Shown here: positions 9,146 to 17,626 of the stretch, piece after piece | Numbering within the stretch: the stretch's first letter is position 1 | How the letters are laid out: each line of letters begins with the position of its first letter | Notes under the pieces: generated by a model | Databases searched by the model: none | The model's input: only the letters and a program-made list of their open reading frames with translations | Told to the model about the DNA's origin: nothing | Translations under genes and position numbers: made by a program | Assembly (NCBI RefSeq): GCF_026004115.1 | Contig: NZ_BPIM01000001.1 | Coordinates: forward strand, 248,001 to 312,000 | Length of the DNA stretch: 64,000 bases | DNA from: Meiothermus sp. | Lineage (GTDB): Bacteria; Deinococcota; Deinococci; Deinococcales; Thermaceae | Direction of reading: 5' to 3'

Positions 9146-10711
9146 ATGATGCCAGCCCTGACAGAACTTGAGCCTCCAGCGCTAAGGCTCTACGATGGGG
9201 CGGTGCAACGCCTGGGCATCGTGGATCTGGGGTCGGGAACAGCGCGGCTGGTGGTGTATGTTTATGAGCCAGGTAAGCACTTCCGGTTGGTAGACGAGAT
9301 TCGGGAAACCGTGCGGCTGGGTGAGGGGCTGGCCACCCAGGGCCGCCTGAGCAAAAGCGGAATGCAGCGGGCTTTATCGGCCCTCAAACTCTACGCCGAC
9401 TTCGCCCAGGCCACCGACCTGGACGATTTACGGGTCATTGCCACCAGCGCCAGCCGCGACGCCGAGAACGGCGCGGAGTTCATGCGCGAGGTACGCAAGC
9501 TGGGGCTTCAGGTGCAGGTGCTCTCCGGAGAGGACGAGGCCCGCTACGGGGTGCTGGCGGTAGCCAACTCGTTCACCTTTGAAGACGCCTGGGTGATGGA
9601 TCTGGGCGGGGGCAGCGCCCAGCTCTCGCGCATGGAGGGCCGCCAGTACCAGGAGGGCCGGGCCTATCCGCTGGGGGCAGTGCGGCTCACCGAACTGTTC
9701 TTGAAGTCCAACCCGCCCAAGAAGGGCGAGATCGAAGACCTCGAGCGCTTCGTGCGCAAGGAGATGAAAGCGGTGCTGGCCCAGTTACGCGAGCATCCCT
9801 TGCCCCTGGTGGCGATGGGCGGCACGGTGCGCAACCTGGCCAAGCTGGCCCAGCGGCGCAGGGACTACCCCCTCGACCTGGTCCACGGCTACTATCTTTC
9901 ACGCGAGGCGCTCGAGGAGGTGGTGGGGCTTCTGGCTCAGCGCACCACCGAGCAACGGCGGCAGCTCGAGGGCCTCCAGGCCGACCGGGCCGATGTGATT
10001 GTGGCCGGGGGGCTGGTCTACCGTGCGGTGCTGCGCGAAGGGGGCCTCGAGGGGCTGTGGATTTCCGGCCAGGGGGTGCGCGAAGGGGCCTTCTACCGCG
10101 AGTTTCTGCCCGCCCCCCACCTGCTAAGCGACGTGCGCGGCTTCTACGTGCGTAACCTTTTTGCCCGCTACCCCCAGGACTTTGGCCACACCGCCCGGGT
10201 ACGCCACTTCTGCCGCTTGCTCTTTCGCCTGCTGGCCCCGCTGCACGGCTATGGCCAGGCCGAAGAGCAACTCCTGGACGAGGCCGCCTTGTTGCACGAC
10301 ATCGGCATGAGCGTGGGTTACTACGACCACCACAAGCACGGCGAGTACCTGGTGATGAGCGCAGCCATCCCCGGCCTGACCCACCGCGAGCAGGTTTTGC
10401 TGGGGCTCCTGGTGCGCTACCACCGCAAGGGCGAGCCCCGACCGGGGGCCTACCGCTCGGTGTTGCAGGAGGGCGACAACAAACGCTTGTTGCGTCTGGC
10501 AACGCTTTTACGGATCAGCGAGTACCTCGAGCGCAGCCGGGTTGGGCGGGTCGAGGGCCTGGAAGTAGAGATCGGCCCCAAACAGGTGCGCCTGACCCTG
10601 CTGGCCCAGGAAGAACCCTGGGTAGAGATGTCTGAAACGCGCAAGCAGGCCAAGTTATTCCAGCAAGCCTTCGGGTACGAGCTGTTGGTAGAATGGAAGC
10701 AGAAGGATTGA
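9146..10711 (+). CDS. ppx: Exopolyphosphatase (Ppx/GppA family) with C-terminal HD domain
   Basis: This enzyme probably hydrolyses terminal phosphates of polyphosphate or pppGpp. ASKHA-fold motifs are present: GIVDLGSGTARLVVY near the N-terminus, ATSASRDAENG, and VMDLGGGSAQLSR. The C-terminal part carries an HD-type metal site, LLHDIGMSVGYYDHHKHGEY near residue 380. It totals 521 residues, normal for the two-domain type. The ATG lies eight bases past MITE B1, and no good ribosome-binding site is visible. An alternative GTG at 9203 begins just before the conserved region. It is followed by an overlapping phosphatase gene. Confidence 0.9.
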   Translation: MMPALTELEPPALRLYDGAVQRLGIVDLGSGTARLVVYVYEPGKHFRLVDEIRETVRLGEGLATQGRLSKSGMQRALSALKLYADFAQATDLDDLRVIATSASRDAENGAEFMREVRKLGLQVQVLSGEDEARYGVLAVANSFTFEDAWVMDLGGGSAQLSRMEGRQYQEGRAYPLGAVRLTELFLKSNPPKKGEIEDLERFVRKEMKAVLAQLREHPLPLVAMGGTVRNLAKLAQRRRDYPLDLVHGYYLSREALEEVVGLLAQRTTEQRRQLEGLQADRADVIVAGGLVYRAVLREGGLEGLWISGQGVREGAFYREFLPAPHLLSDVRGFYVRNLFARYPQDFGHTARVRHFCRLLFRLLAPLHGYGQAEEQLLDEAALLHDIGMSVGYYDHHKHGEYLVMSAAIPGLTHREQVLLGLLVRYHRKGEPRPGAYRSVLQEGDNKRLLRLATLLRISEYLERSRVGRVEGLEVEIGPKQVRLTLLAQEEPWVEMSETRKQAKLFQQAFGYELLVEWKQKD

Positions 10712-10713
10712 GT

Positions 10714-11187
10714 GTGCAACTTTATCTCATACGCCATGCCATCGCCCTCGACGCAGCGCCGGGCCAACCCGACGAGGCCCGCCCGCTCTCCCAGGATGGC
10801 ATCCAAAAGTTTATCGGGGTAGCGCGGGGACTAAAGCGCCTGGGGGTTCGCCTGGATCGGCTCTACCACAGCCCCAGGCTGCGTGCGGTGCAAACAGCAG
10901 AGCTCTTGGTTCCGCTGCTGGATGGCGAAACCGAGGTAACCCCTTACCTGGCCGCCGAGCCCGGCCCTGAACTTCTCCAGACCCTGCAGGGAAACTCGGT
11001 TGCGCTGGTAGGGCACGAGCCCTGGATAAGCGACTTGTGCGCCTGGCTTCTGTACGGGCGCCGGGGTGGTGCAGCATTTCCCTTCAAGAAAGGGGGCGTA
11101 GCCCATCTGGAAGGCACGCCCAAACCCGGCCAGATGAAGCTGCTGGGCTTCTGGTCGCCCAGGCTCCTGCGCCGTTTGGGGGAGTAA
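10714..11187 (+). CDS. Phosphohistidine phosphatase, SixA/histidine-phosphatase superfamily
   Basis: This is a small branch-1 histidine phosphatase. The catalytic LIRHA motif is at residues 5-9, HSPRLRAVQTAE near 51 and VGHEPW near 99, giving the RHG, second Arg and second His residues. I chose GTG 10714 because AGAAGGA lies six bases upstream. An in-frame ATG at 10693 would overlap ppx. Either way the gene is translationally close to ppx, which suggests a shared transcript and perhaps a role in phosphate or polyphosphate signalling. The true substrate is unknown. Confidence 0.85.
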   Translation: MQLYLIRHAIALDAAPGQPDEARPLSQDGIQKFIGVARGLKRLGVRLDRLYHSPRLRAVQTAELLVPLLDGETEVTPYLAAEPGPELLQTLQGNSVALVGHEPWISDLCAWLLYGRRGGAAFPFKKGGVAHLEGTPKPGQMKLLGFWSPRLLRRLGE

Positions 11188-11223
11188 CACCCGGCAGGAA
11201 CATCGAGCCTGGTCAGCCCACAG

Positions 11224-12213
11224 TTAGGCGCGCTCGAGCCGGAAAGGGGTTCTCTGGCCGGCCTGGGCAATCTCACGGGCCTCCCCCGGCACCCAGGAGA
11301 GCCCCAGCGCGGCCCGATAAGCCCGAAGCGCTTTATCGCGCTGGCCCATCACATCGGCCAACTGTCCGTAGCGGGCCAGGGCATAGCCCGGCAGGTAGGC
11401 GGGGTGTTGAAAATCGGTGTGAACCAGCTCTTCCAATAGTTCGAAGGCATCCTCGAGCTGGCCCGCCGCCAGGTAGATTTGCGCCGCACAGTACAAGGCC
11501 TCCGGGCCTTCTACATCGCGCAACTGCTGCAACAAAACCGCCCAGTCGTCCGCGTCGCTCAGTTGCCAGGCCCGATCCAGCACGCTGCGCTGGCGCTCTG
11601 GCTCGGTGGGGGTATGGGCCCCGGGTAGCTGGCGCTGCTCCTGCGGAAGGTACTCCAGAAGCAGGGGATACTCGAGCACATCCACCAGCACCACTGCACA
11701 ACCCCCAAAACCACGCAAGCGCTCGGCCACCTCTGCCATGCGCTGCCGGCGGAAGCCGGTGGCGGGCCCTTCGCCAAAAGCCTGCACATGGCCCTGGTGG
11801 TAGCCCCGGAGTGCTTGCAATACCGGCTCCTGGGCGAAATCCTCCGGAGTGCGGGGGGTACTCACCACCCAATGCAGGCCCTGCTCGAGCGCCTCTACCT
11901 TGCTCAGCAGTTGCTGGCCTTTGGGATACTGGCGCAGGGCTTCGCGAAATAGTTCGGCTTCAGTTTTGAGCCCCGACTGAGCATCCAGGGGCTCTACCTC
12001 GAGGCCCGCACTTTCGGCCCAGGGCAAAACATGAAAGAATGAGATCTCGTTCTGGTCGCGCCAGCGCTGCGCTGCCAGTTCTTCGGGGCCATATGAGGCC
12101 AGGAATATCTTCTCGGGCTGGTGTGCTCTGACCAGCTCTGCTACCGTCACCCCGTTGTAGCGCGGGTGCAGAATGTGAAAGGGGCCCAGCGTAGGAATGA
12201 CCAAGACCGACAC
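11224..12213 (-). CDS. Hypothetical protein with TPR-like C-terminus
   Basis: I do not recognise this family. About 330 residues have coding-like composition. The N-terminal half begins VSVLVIPTLGPFHILHPRYNG and looks alpha/beta. The C-terminal half (from about residue 230) has helical repeats with YCAAQIYLAAGQLEDAF and KALRAYRAALGL, resembling tetratricopeptide units. The frame runs to a TTG at 12243. GTG 12213 is preferred because it overlaps the divergent MFS gene less. The 5' ends of the two divergent genes overlap slightly in any model. Confidence 0.6.
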   Translation of the reverse strand: MSVLVIPTLGPFHILHPRYNGVTVAELVRAHQPEKIFLASYGPEELAAQRWRDQNEISFFHVLPWAESAGLEVEPLDAQSGLKTEAELFREALRQYPKGQQLLSKVEALEQGLHWVVSTPRTPEDFAQEPVLQALRGYHQGHVQAFGEGPATGFRRQRMAEVAERLRGFGGCAVVLVDVLEYPLLLEYLPQEQRQLPGAHTPTEPERQRSVLDRAWQLSDADDWAVLLQQLRDVEGPEALYCAAQIYLAAGQLEDAFELLEELVHTDFQHPAYLPGYALARYGQLADVMGQRDKALRAYRAALGLSWVPGEAREIAQAGQRTPFRLERA

Positions 12214-13423
12214 GCCCGGTATTCTAGACCTCAAAGACCGCAACTACCGTTTTGCAATGCTCAATGGCTGGTTTGTGCTGTTGGGCGATGCTTTTTTTAA
12301 TGGCTCCATCGTGCTGGCTTCCTTCGCCGCCAAGCTAGGGGCAGCCAACTGGGTGATTGGGCTGATGCCGGCCCTGCTCAACGCCGGCTCCATGGTGCCG
12401 CAGGTCTTCATAGCTCCTTATGTGGCCCGCTTGCCGGTCAAGGTGGTGCTCTACCGCCAGATGGCCTTACTGCGCATAGCCAGCCTGGGTATTGTGGCCC
12501 TGGGTGGGTTTGTTCTGGGGCAGCGCCCCGACCTGCTGCTGTGGGTGTTTGTGGCGGGCCTGGCCCTCAACGGATTTTTTACCGGGTTTTCGAGCCTCCC
12601 TTTCTGGGAGACCATCGGCAAAACCATCCCCATGGAGCGCCGCAGCGGGCTATTTTCGGCCCGCAACCTGGTAGGGGGTGCGCTGGCCTTTCTGGCGGGC
12701 TTTCTGGTGCGCTTCATTCTGGAACTGCCGTTGGCATTCCCCTACCCCTATGCCATTCTGTTTGCGCTGGGCACCCTGGCCTTTGCCTATGGCTGGCATG
12801 TCTTTGGTCTGATAGACGAACCGCCCGACAAAGAAATCCGCACCGAGCGCATCTCGCTCAGCCTGCCCTTCCGCGACTTCTACTTTCGCCGCTTCTTACG
12901 GGTGCGCATCTTGCTGGTAATGGCCAGCATGGTTGAACCCTTCTACGCAGCCTATGCGGTGCGGGTACTGGGCCACAAGGGCGAGATTGGGTTATACCTG
13001 ATGGTTTATACGCTATCCTCAGTGCTCTCCAACCTGCTCTGGGTACGAATTTCCCGGCGCTACGGCTCGCGCAGTCTGATCCTGATTGGCGCAGCGCTGG
13101 GCGCCCTGGCCCCCCTTCTGGCGCTGTTGCTGCCCAGTTCGGCTTTCTGGATGGTGTTCGTGCTCCAGGGGGCTTATCTGGCCTCCATTGGGGTGGGCAC
13201 CTCCACCTATCTGGTAAACCTGGCCCCCACCGACGCCCGCAGCTCGTACATTGGCCTATCCAACACCATCGTGGGCCTGTTGGCCTTTTCTCCGGTGCTG
13301 GGAGGCTTGCTGGCCGACCGCGTGGGGTATGTGGGGCCGATGATGGTAGCGACCATCTGCTATGCCTGGGCCCTGTATGCGGGCCGTCGCTTGAAGCTGC
13401 TCGAGGGGGTACAGCCGCGCTAA
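12197..13423 (+). CDS. Major facilitator superfamily transporter
   Basis: This is a polytopic membrane protein of 408 residues with about twelve hydrophobic segments in the MFS 6+6 layout. A central cytoplasmic loop (DEPPDKEIRTERISL) lies near residue 205. The first helix is NGWFVLLGDAFFNGSIVLASF. No substrate can be assigned. It starts back-to-back with the unknown minus-strand gene, the two 5' ends overlapping. That implies divergent promoters inside coding sequence or leaderless transcripts. Confidence 0.8.
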   Translation: MTKTDTPGILDLKDRNYRFAMLNGWFVLLGDAFFNGSIVLASFAAKLGAANWVIGLMPALLNAGSMVPQVFIAPYVARLPVKVVLYRQMALLRIASLGIVALGGFVLGQRPDLLLWVFVAGLALNGFFTGFSSLPFWETIGKTIPMERRSGLFSARNLVGGALAFLAGFLVRFILELPLAFPYPYAILFALGTLAFAYGWHVFGLIDEPPDKEIRTERISLSLPFRDFYFRRFLRVRILLVMASMVEPFYAAYAVRVLGHKGEIGLYLMVYTLSSVLSNLLWVRISRRYGSRSLILIGAALGALAPLLALLLPSSAFWMVFVLQGAYLASIGVGTSTYLVNLAPTDARSSYIGLSNTIVGLLAFSPVLGGLLADRVGYVGPMMVATICYAWALYAGRRLKLLEGVQPR

Positions 13424-13600
13424 GTAACGCGCAGCCACGATGCCGATAGAAACCAGCCAAAAGCCCATACAGCATGGAGGCCTGCAACCATGCTCAGGCC
13501 TCCATCTAAAGTGCCCCGCTTCTCGTGCACCAGAACCACTCCACAGCCGAGGTTAAACCTTGGACAATGCTCTGGTTTGACATATGATTTGCGGGTCACG

Positions 13601-14839
13601 ATGAAGCCCAACCCAGGCATTCCGGCTAGATTTCGCAATCTATTGTGGGGGCAGAGCAGCGTCACCTTTGGAGCAGTGGTGCTGGAAGTAGCCCTGCCGC
13701 TGCTGGCTGCGGTCACCCTGAACGCCAGCCCTGCCCAGATGGGTCTGCTGGCAACCCTGCAAACCCTGCCCTGGCTGGTCATTACCCTGTTTGCGGGGGT
13801 CTGGATAGACCAGGGTTCGCCCAAGCGCATCATGACCTGGGCCAACTATGGGCGGGGTGTCTTGCTGCTGAGCATCCCGCTGGCCGGGTGGCTGGGCTGG
13901 CTTAGCATCGAGTGGTTGTGGGTGGTGGCTTTTGCCTATGGCATGCTGCGGGTGTTCTTCGAACTTTCGGTAAGCGCTTTCCTACCCAGCATTGCCGAGC
14001 GCGAGCAACTCGTGGCAGCCAATAGCCAGCTCGAGAGCAGCCGCCAGGTTGCTACCGTCGCGGGGCCTGGGGTGGCTGGTTTGCTGGTACAGGCGGTTGG
14101 GGCGCCCCTCACCGTTTTGCTCAATGCCCTGTTGTACTGGGTCTCGGCTTTTCTGATCAACCGCATTCCCAGCAGCGAGACACAGAAAGTCCGCAGCCCC
14201 AAGCTAATCTTCAGCGAGATCGGCGAGGGCCTGCGGCTGGTCTTTTCCGACGCCTATCTGCGTGCGCTGGTGCTGTCCAGCGCCACCTTTAACCTGCATA
14301 TCGGAATGCTGGCAGGCCTTCAGATTCTTTTCCTGGACCGGGTCTTGGAAATACCCCCGGCCTGGATTGGCGTCATCTTTGGTGTGGTGGGGCTGGGTGC
14401 GCTTATCGGTGCCCTTACCGCATCTGGTTTTACCGCCTGGCTGGGCACCGGCGGGATCATCATCCGAATGCAGCTGATCTCCTCGCTCACCGGGGTAGCC
14501 TTCGCCCTGGTGCTGGCCCCGCCCCTCGTGGCCGCCGTCCTGGTCAGCCTGATTCTGTTCATAAAAGCGGTTTCCACGGTAGTGCGCAATGTCAACGCGG
14601 TGAGCATTCGCCAGGCCCGAACCCCCAGGCACTTGCTCGGACGGGTTGGTGGCACCAGCCAGTTTGTGGGCATTGGGCTGGGTTCGCTGGGGGGCATTCT
14701 GGGCGGGTTGCTGGCCGAATGGCTGGGCATCCGCGAGGCCACGTTCATCGCTGGGCTGATTGCCATGTTTTCCTTCACCTGGCTGTTCTTCTCCCCCATT
14801 CGCAACCTGAAGGATCTGCCAGAACCCCTCGAGGGTTAA
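13601..14839 (+). CDS. MFS transporter, DHA3-type efflux-like
   Basis: This is a second MFS protein, unrelated in detail to the previous one. It has 412 residues and twelve hydrophobic segments. The N-terminal pattern RNLLWGQSSVTFGAVVLEVALPL and the following segments resemble macrolide/enterobactin exporters of the DHA3 group. The frame opens at 13490, but homology starts at the ATG at 13601 (MKPNPGIPARFRNLL). It is followed by a strong hairpin (14865-14883) shared with the convergent small peptide gene. The cargo is unknown, and the neighbouring peptide is one candidate. Confidence 0.8.
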   Translation: MKPNPGIPARFRNLLWGQSSVTFGAVVLEVALPLLAAVTLNASPAQMGLLATLQTLPWLVITLFAGVWIDQGSPKRIMTWANYGRGVLLLSIPLAGWLGWLSIEWLWVVAFAYGMLRVFFELSVSAFLPSIAEREQLVAANSQLESSRQVATVAGPGVAGLLVQAVGAPLTVLLNALLYWVSAFLINRIPSSETQKVRSPKLIFSEIGEGLRLVFSDAYLRALVLSSATFNLHIGMLAGLQILFLDRVLEIPPAWIGVIFGVVGLGALIGALTASGFTAWLGTGGIIIRMQLISSLTGVAFALVLAPPLVAAVLVSLILFIKAVSTVVRNVNAVSIRQARTPRHLLGRVGGTSQFVGIGLGSLGGILGGLLAEWLGIREATFIAGLIAMFSFTWLFFSPIRNLKDLPEPLEG

Positions 14840-14852
14840 CCTTGGAAAAAGA

Positions 14853-14884
14853 TGCAAAAAACGTGGAGGGCGTAACGCCCTCCG
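14853..14884 (-). terminator. Intrinsic terminator of the small peptide gene
   Basis: The perfect 8-bp stem GGAGGGCG/CGCCCTCC with a TAA loop (14865-14883) is bordered on the left by AAAAAACG. That is a T-run when read on the minus strand, so the terminator serves the minus-strand transcript. It may also slow the convergent MFS transcript. Confidence 0.75.
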
Positions 14885-14915
14885 TAACACTGTAGCTTTT
14901 AGCCGAGTGGTAGAT

Positions 14916-14957
14916 TTAGCCGTTCCAGATGAGGATTTTGCGAGCAGCTTTTTTCAT
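14916..14957 (-). CDS. Probable 13-residue peptide MKKAARKILIWNG
   Basis: The ATG is preceded by a perfect AGGAGG six to seven bases upstream. The frame reads MKKAARKILIWNG then TAA. A strong terminator lies about 35 bp downstream and a plausible promoter (TTTACA, 17 bp, TATCGT) just upstream. Nothing else is encoded on the transcript, so this is not an attenuation leader for a downstream gene. The peptide is cationic and amphipathic and lacks a signal sequence. I do not recognise it. It could be a signalling peptide, a toxin, a modified-peptide precursor or a regulatory micro-ORF. Confidence 0.5.
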   Translation of the reverse strand: MKKAARKILIWNG

Positions 14958-14974
14958 GATTTTCCTCCTGGGTG

Positions 14975-15070
14975 TAACGATACTTGAACAAGTAACGGTT
15001 GTAAACCCCTTGACAAAATGTCAAGTTTGTGCTTTCTAATAAATAAACTTAATTTATACTGAGTATAAAT
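14975..15070 (-). promoter_or_regulatory. Palindrome-rich promoter region of the peptide gene
   Basis: On the minus strand TTTACA and TATCGT are 17 bp apart. Three perfect palindromes crowd the region: TACTTGAACAAGTA (14981-14994) in the spacer and -10, CTTGACAAAATGTCAAG (15009-15025) just upstream of the -35, and ATTTATACTGAGTATAAAT (15052-15070). Positions relative to the core promoter are typical of repressor operators. The regulator is unknown. Confidence 0.55.
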
Positions 15071-15435
15071 ATTCATTCTGCCCACTTGGATTTCCCGCTA
15101 AAGCGATAAAACCGCTGTTTCCTACGGCAGCCTCTTCAAAAAGTTATACTGAGTTTACTTTTAGCCCTAACCATGGACCATTAAGAATTGAAGCCTCCTC
15201 GAGCCCCCCTTCCCGCTAAAACTGCCCGGGCAGGGCAAAAACACAGGCTCGAGTAAGGATTAACCATCCCTGCCAGACCCAAGGAAACGAGTGGGGCTCT
15301 ATCGAGAACAACTCATTCATGGACACACAAGACATGACCGAGAATGGTGCACATAAACCCCTCTCCCGCTGTAAGAGGGGTGGGGGTAAGGGAAATGGCT
15401 CGAGCGGGGTCAACAGGCTTTTGCGGTATCTTCGG
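15071..15435. other. Non-coding stretch upstream of the thrS leader
   Basis: No gene is supported here. A second copy of the motif TATACTGAGTTTAC occurs at about 15145, echoing the palindrome at 15052. A palindromic repeat of the CCCCTCTCCC...AGAGGGG type lies at about 15357-15390. It resembles the one inserted in thrC. Confidence 0.5.
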
Positions 15436-15583
15436 GAAGTCTGCGATTTGACTCCCACTCCGCGCAGACGTACACTTCTAGGCAAGATGAGGTCTCGGCA
15501 GACTACCAGACCTAGGGGGAACTTCTAGCCTGAGGGCGATGGAGGTTCTCCCGGCTCGCGGTTAAAGGGCCGGGATTTTTTTT
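15436..15583 (+). promoter_or_regulatory. Structured leader and attenuator of thrS
   Basis: Several hairpins precede thrS: GTCTGCG/CGCAGAC (about 15440-15470), then AGGTCT/AGACCT with a loop containing ACTACC (about 15490-15513). A terminator-like stem CCCGGC/GCCGGG (15550-15574) followed by eight T residues ends right before the ribosome-binding site. An alternative small stem GGAG/CTCC (15541-15551) competes with the terminator. This is attenuator architecture. The T-box core sequence was not found. Confidence 0.5.
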
Positions 15584-15592
15584 GAGGTGACT

Positions 15593-17551
15593 ATGCACGC
15601 AGTACTTCCCGACGGAAAAAAGCTGGATCTAAAACCGGGCGCAACCGCAGCCGATGCCGCCAAAGCCATTGGCCCTGGCCTGGCTAAAGCCGCAATTGGG
15701 GCCATCGCCAACGGCGAACTCTACGACCTGCTCAAACCACTGCCCGAAGGAGCCGAACTCCGCATTCTGACCGAGCGCGACCCCGAGTATGTGCAGCTTT
15801 TCCGCCATACCCTGGCCCACGTGATGGCCCAGGCCGTGCGCGAGCTGTACACCGAGCGAGGTTATGCGCCAGAGCAGGTCAAGCTGGCCATCGGGCCGGT
15901 GATCGAAAACGGCTTTTATTACGACATGGACGCCCCCGAGCCCCTCCGCGAAGAGGACTTGCCGCTAATCGAGGAGAAAATGCGGCGGATTGTGGCGGCC
16001 AATCTCCCCCTAAAGCGCTTTGTGCTCCCACGCGAGGAGGCCCTGAAGCGCTACGCTGGCATTGACCCCTACAAGACCGAGCTGATTCAAGACCTGCCCG
16101 AAAATGAGGAGCTGAGCTTTTACAAGCAAGGCGACGAGCAGTTTGGCTTTACCGACCTGTGCCGGGGGCCGCACGTGCCGAGTACGGGTCGCATTCCCCC
16201 GCACTTCAAGCTTACTGGCATTGCCGGGGCCTACTGGCGGGGCGACAGCAGCCGACCCATGCTCCAGCGCATCTACGGCATTGCCTTCCGTACCAGGGAG
16301 GAACTAGAACACTACCTCTGGCAGCAGGAGGAGGCCAAGCGCCGCGACCACCGCCGGCTGGGGCAGGAGCTCGAGCTCTTTACCATCAGCGAGGAGGTGG
16401 GCAAGGGCCTGCCGCTTTGGTTGCCCCGGGGCGCTTTTATCCGCAAGCAGATGGAAGACTACATGTACCAGAAGGAGCAGGCCCACGGCTACCATTATGT
16501 GTACACGCCGCACATCGCCAACGCCCGGCTTTACTACACCTCGGGCCACCTGCCCTACTACAAAGACGACATGTACGCCCCCATCGAGATAGAGGGCGAG
16601 GAATACTACCTCAAGCCCATGAACTGCCCTCACCACCACATGATTTACAAAGCCCGGCCCAAAAGCTACCGCGATCTGCCGCTGCGGCTGGCCGAGTTTG
16701 GTACGGTGTATCGCTTCGAGCTTTCGGGCACCCTGAGTGGCCTCACCCGGGCTCGAGGCTTCACCCAGAACGACGCCCACATCTACTGCTCGAGGGCCCA
16801 GGTCACCGAGGAGTTCATCCGGGTGATTCAACTTTTCGACGAGGTGTACCGCGACTTTGGCATCTCGGACTACTGGTTCCGCCTCTCGCTCCCCGACTTC
16901 GAACACAACCCCGAAAAGTTTGGCGAGGAAAACGACAACTGGCGCGACTCCATTAAGGCCATCCGGGCAGCCCTGGAGCAAACCGGGGCCAAGTACGTGG
17001 AGGGCATCGGCGAGGCCACCTTCTATGGCCCCAAGCTGGACGTGCAGATTCGCAGCGTGCTGGGCAAGGAAGACACCATCGCCACCAACCAGCTCGACTT
17101 TATCGTGCCTGAGCGCTTTGGCCTCGAGTTCACCAACGAAAAGGGCGAAAAAGAGACCCCGGTGGTGATTCACCGGGCCATTATGGGCAGCTTCGATCGC
17201 TTCTTTGCCTTCTACCTCGAGCACACCGCCGGCGACTTCCCCCTGTGGCTCTCCCCCATCCAGGCCGTTATTGTGCCCATCTCGGACCGACACCTCGAGT
17301 ATGCCCACCAGATAGCCGCCCAGATGAGAAAAAACAAACTGCGCGTAGAGGTAGATAGTCGCCCCGAGCGCATGAACGCCAAAATCCGCGACGCCGAGTT
17401 GCAAAAGATCCCCCTAATCCTGGTGGTGGGCGACAAGGAGGCCGAGGCCAGCGCGGTTAACGTGCGCGAGCGGCACGTGAAGGAGCAGCGGACGCTGGCG
17501 GTGGGGGTGCTGATTGAAGAGATGAAGGCGCGGGTGGAAGCAAGGCGCTAG
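15593..17551 (+). CDS. thrS: Threonine--tRNA ligase
   Basis: A class II aminoacyl-tRNA synthetase that charges tRNA-Thr. The N-terminal TGS domain (residues 1-61) is followed by the editing domain with HTLAHVMAQAV, the catalytic core with zinc ligand motif MNCPHHHMIY, motif 2 around RFELSGTLSGLTRARGF, and a C-terminal anticodon-binding domain. Its 652 residues are normal. ATG 15593 follows GAGG by five bases and is preferred to GTG 15587. The stop codon TAG is part of the CTAG end of mobile element A2. Confidence 0.96.
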   Translation: MHAVLPDGKKLDLKPGATAADAAKAIGPGLAKAAIGAIANGELYDLLKPLPEGAELRILTERDPEYVQLFRHTLAHVMAQAVRELYTERGYAPEQVKLAIGPVIENGFYYDMDAPEPLREEDLPLIEEKMRRIVAANLPLKRFVLPREEALKRYAGIDPYKTELIQDLPENEELSFYKQGDEQFGFTDLCRGPHVPSTGRIPPHFKLTGIAGAYWRGDSSRPMLQRIYGIAFRTREELEHYLWQQEEAKRRDHRRLGQELELFTISEEVGKGLPLWLPRGAFIRKQMEDYMYQKEQAHGYHYVYTPHIANARLYYTSGHLPYYKDDMYAPIEIEGEEYYLKPMNCPHHHMIYKARPKSYRDLPLRLAEFGTVYRFELSGTLSGLTRARGFTQNDAHIYCSRAQVTEEFIRVIQLFDEVYRDFGISDYWFRLSLPDFEHNPEKFGEENDNWRDSIKAIRAALEQTGAKYVEGIGEATFYGPKLDVQIRSVLGKEDTIATNQLDFIVPERFGLEFTNEKGEKETPVVIHRAIMGSFDRFFAFYLEHTAGDFPLWLSPIQAVIVPISDRHLEYAHQIAAQMRKNKLRVEVDSRPERMNAKIRDAELQKIPLILVVGDKEAEASAVNVRERHVKEQRTLAVGVLIEEMKARVEARR

Positions 17552-17626
17552 TGCACGGGCAACTTGTTTTGCAGCATGTTTTGAAGCACGTTGATTGCCT
17601 AATAATTGCAACATGCGGCTGATTTA

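Noticed and set aside
15436-15583. T-box riboswitch upstream of thrS
   Set aside because: The conserved T-box core (AGGGTGGNACCGCG-like) is not present, so only a generic attenuator is claimed.
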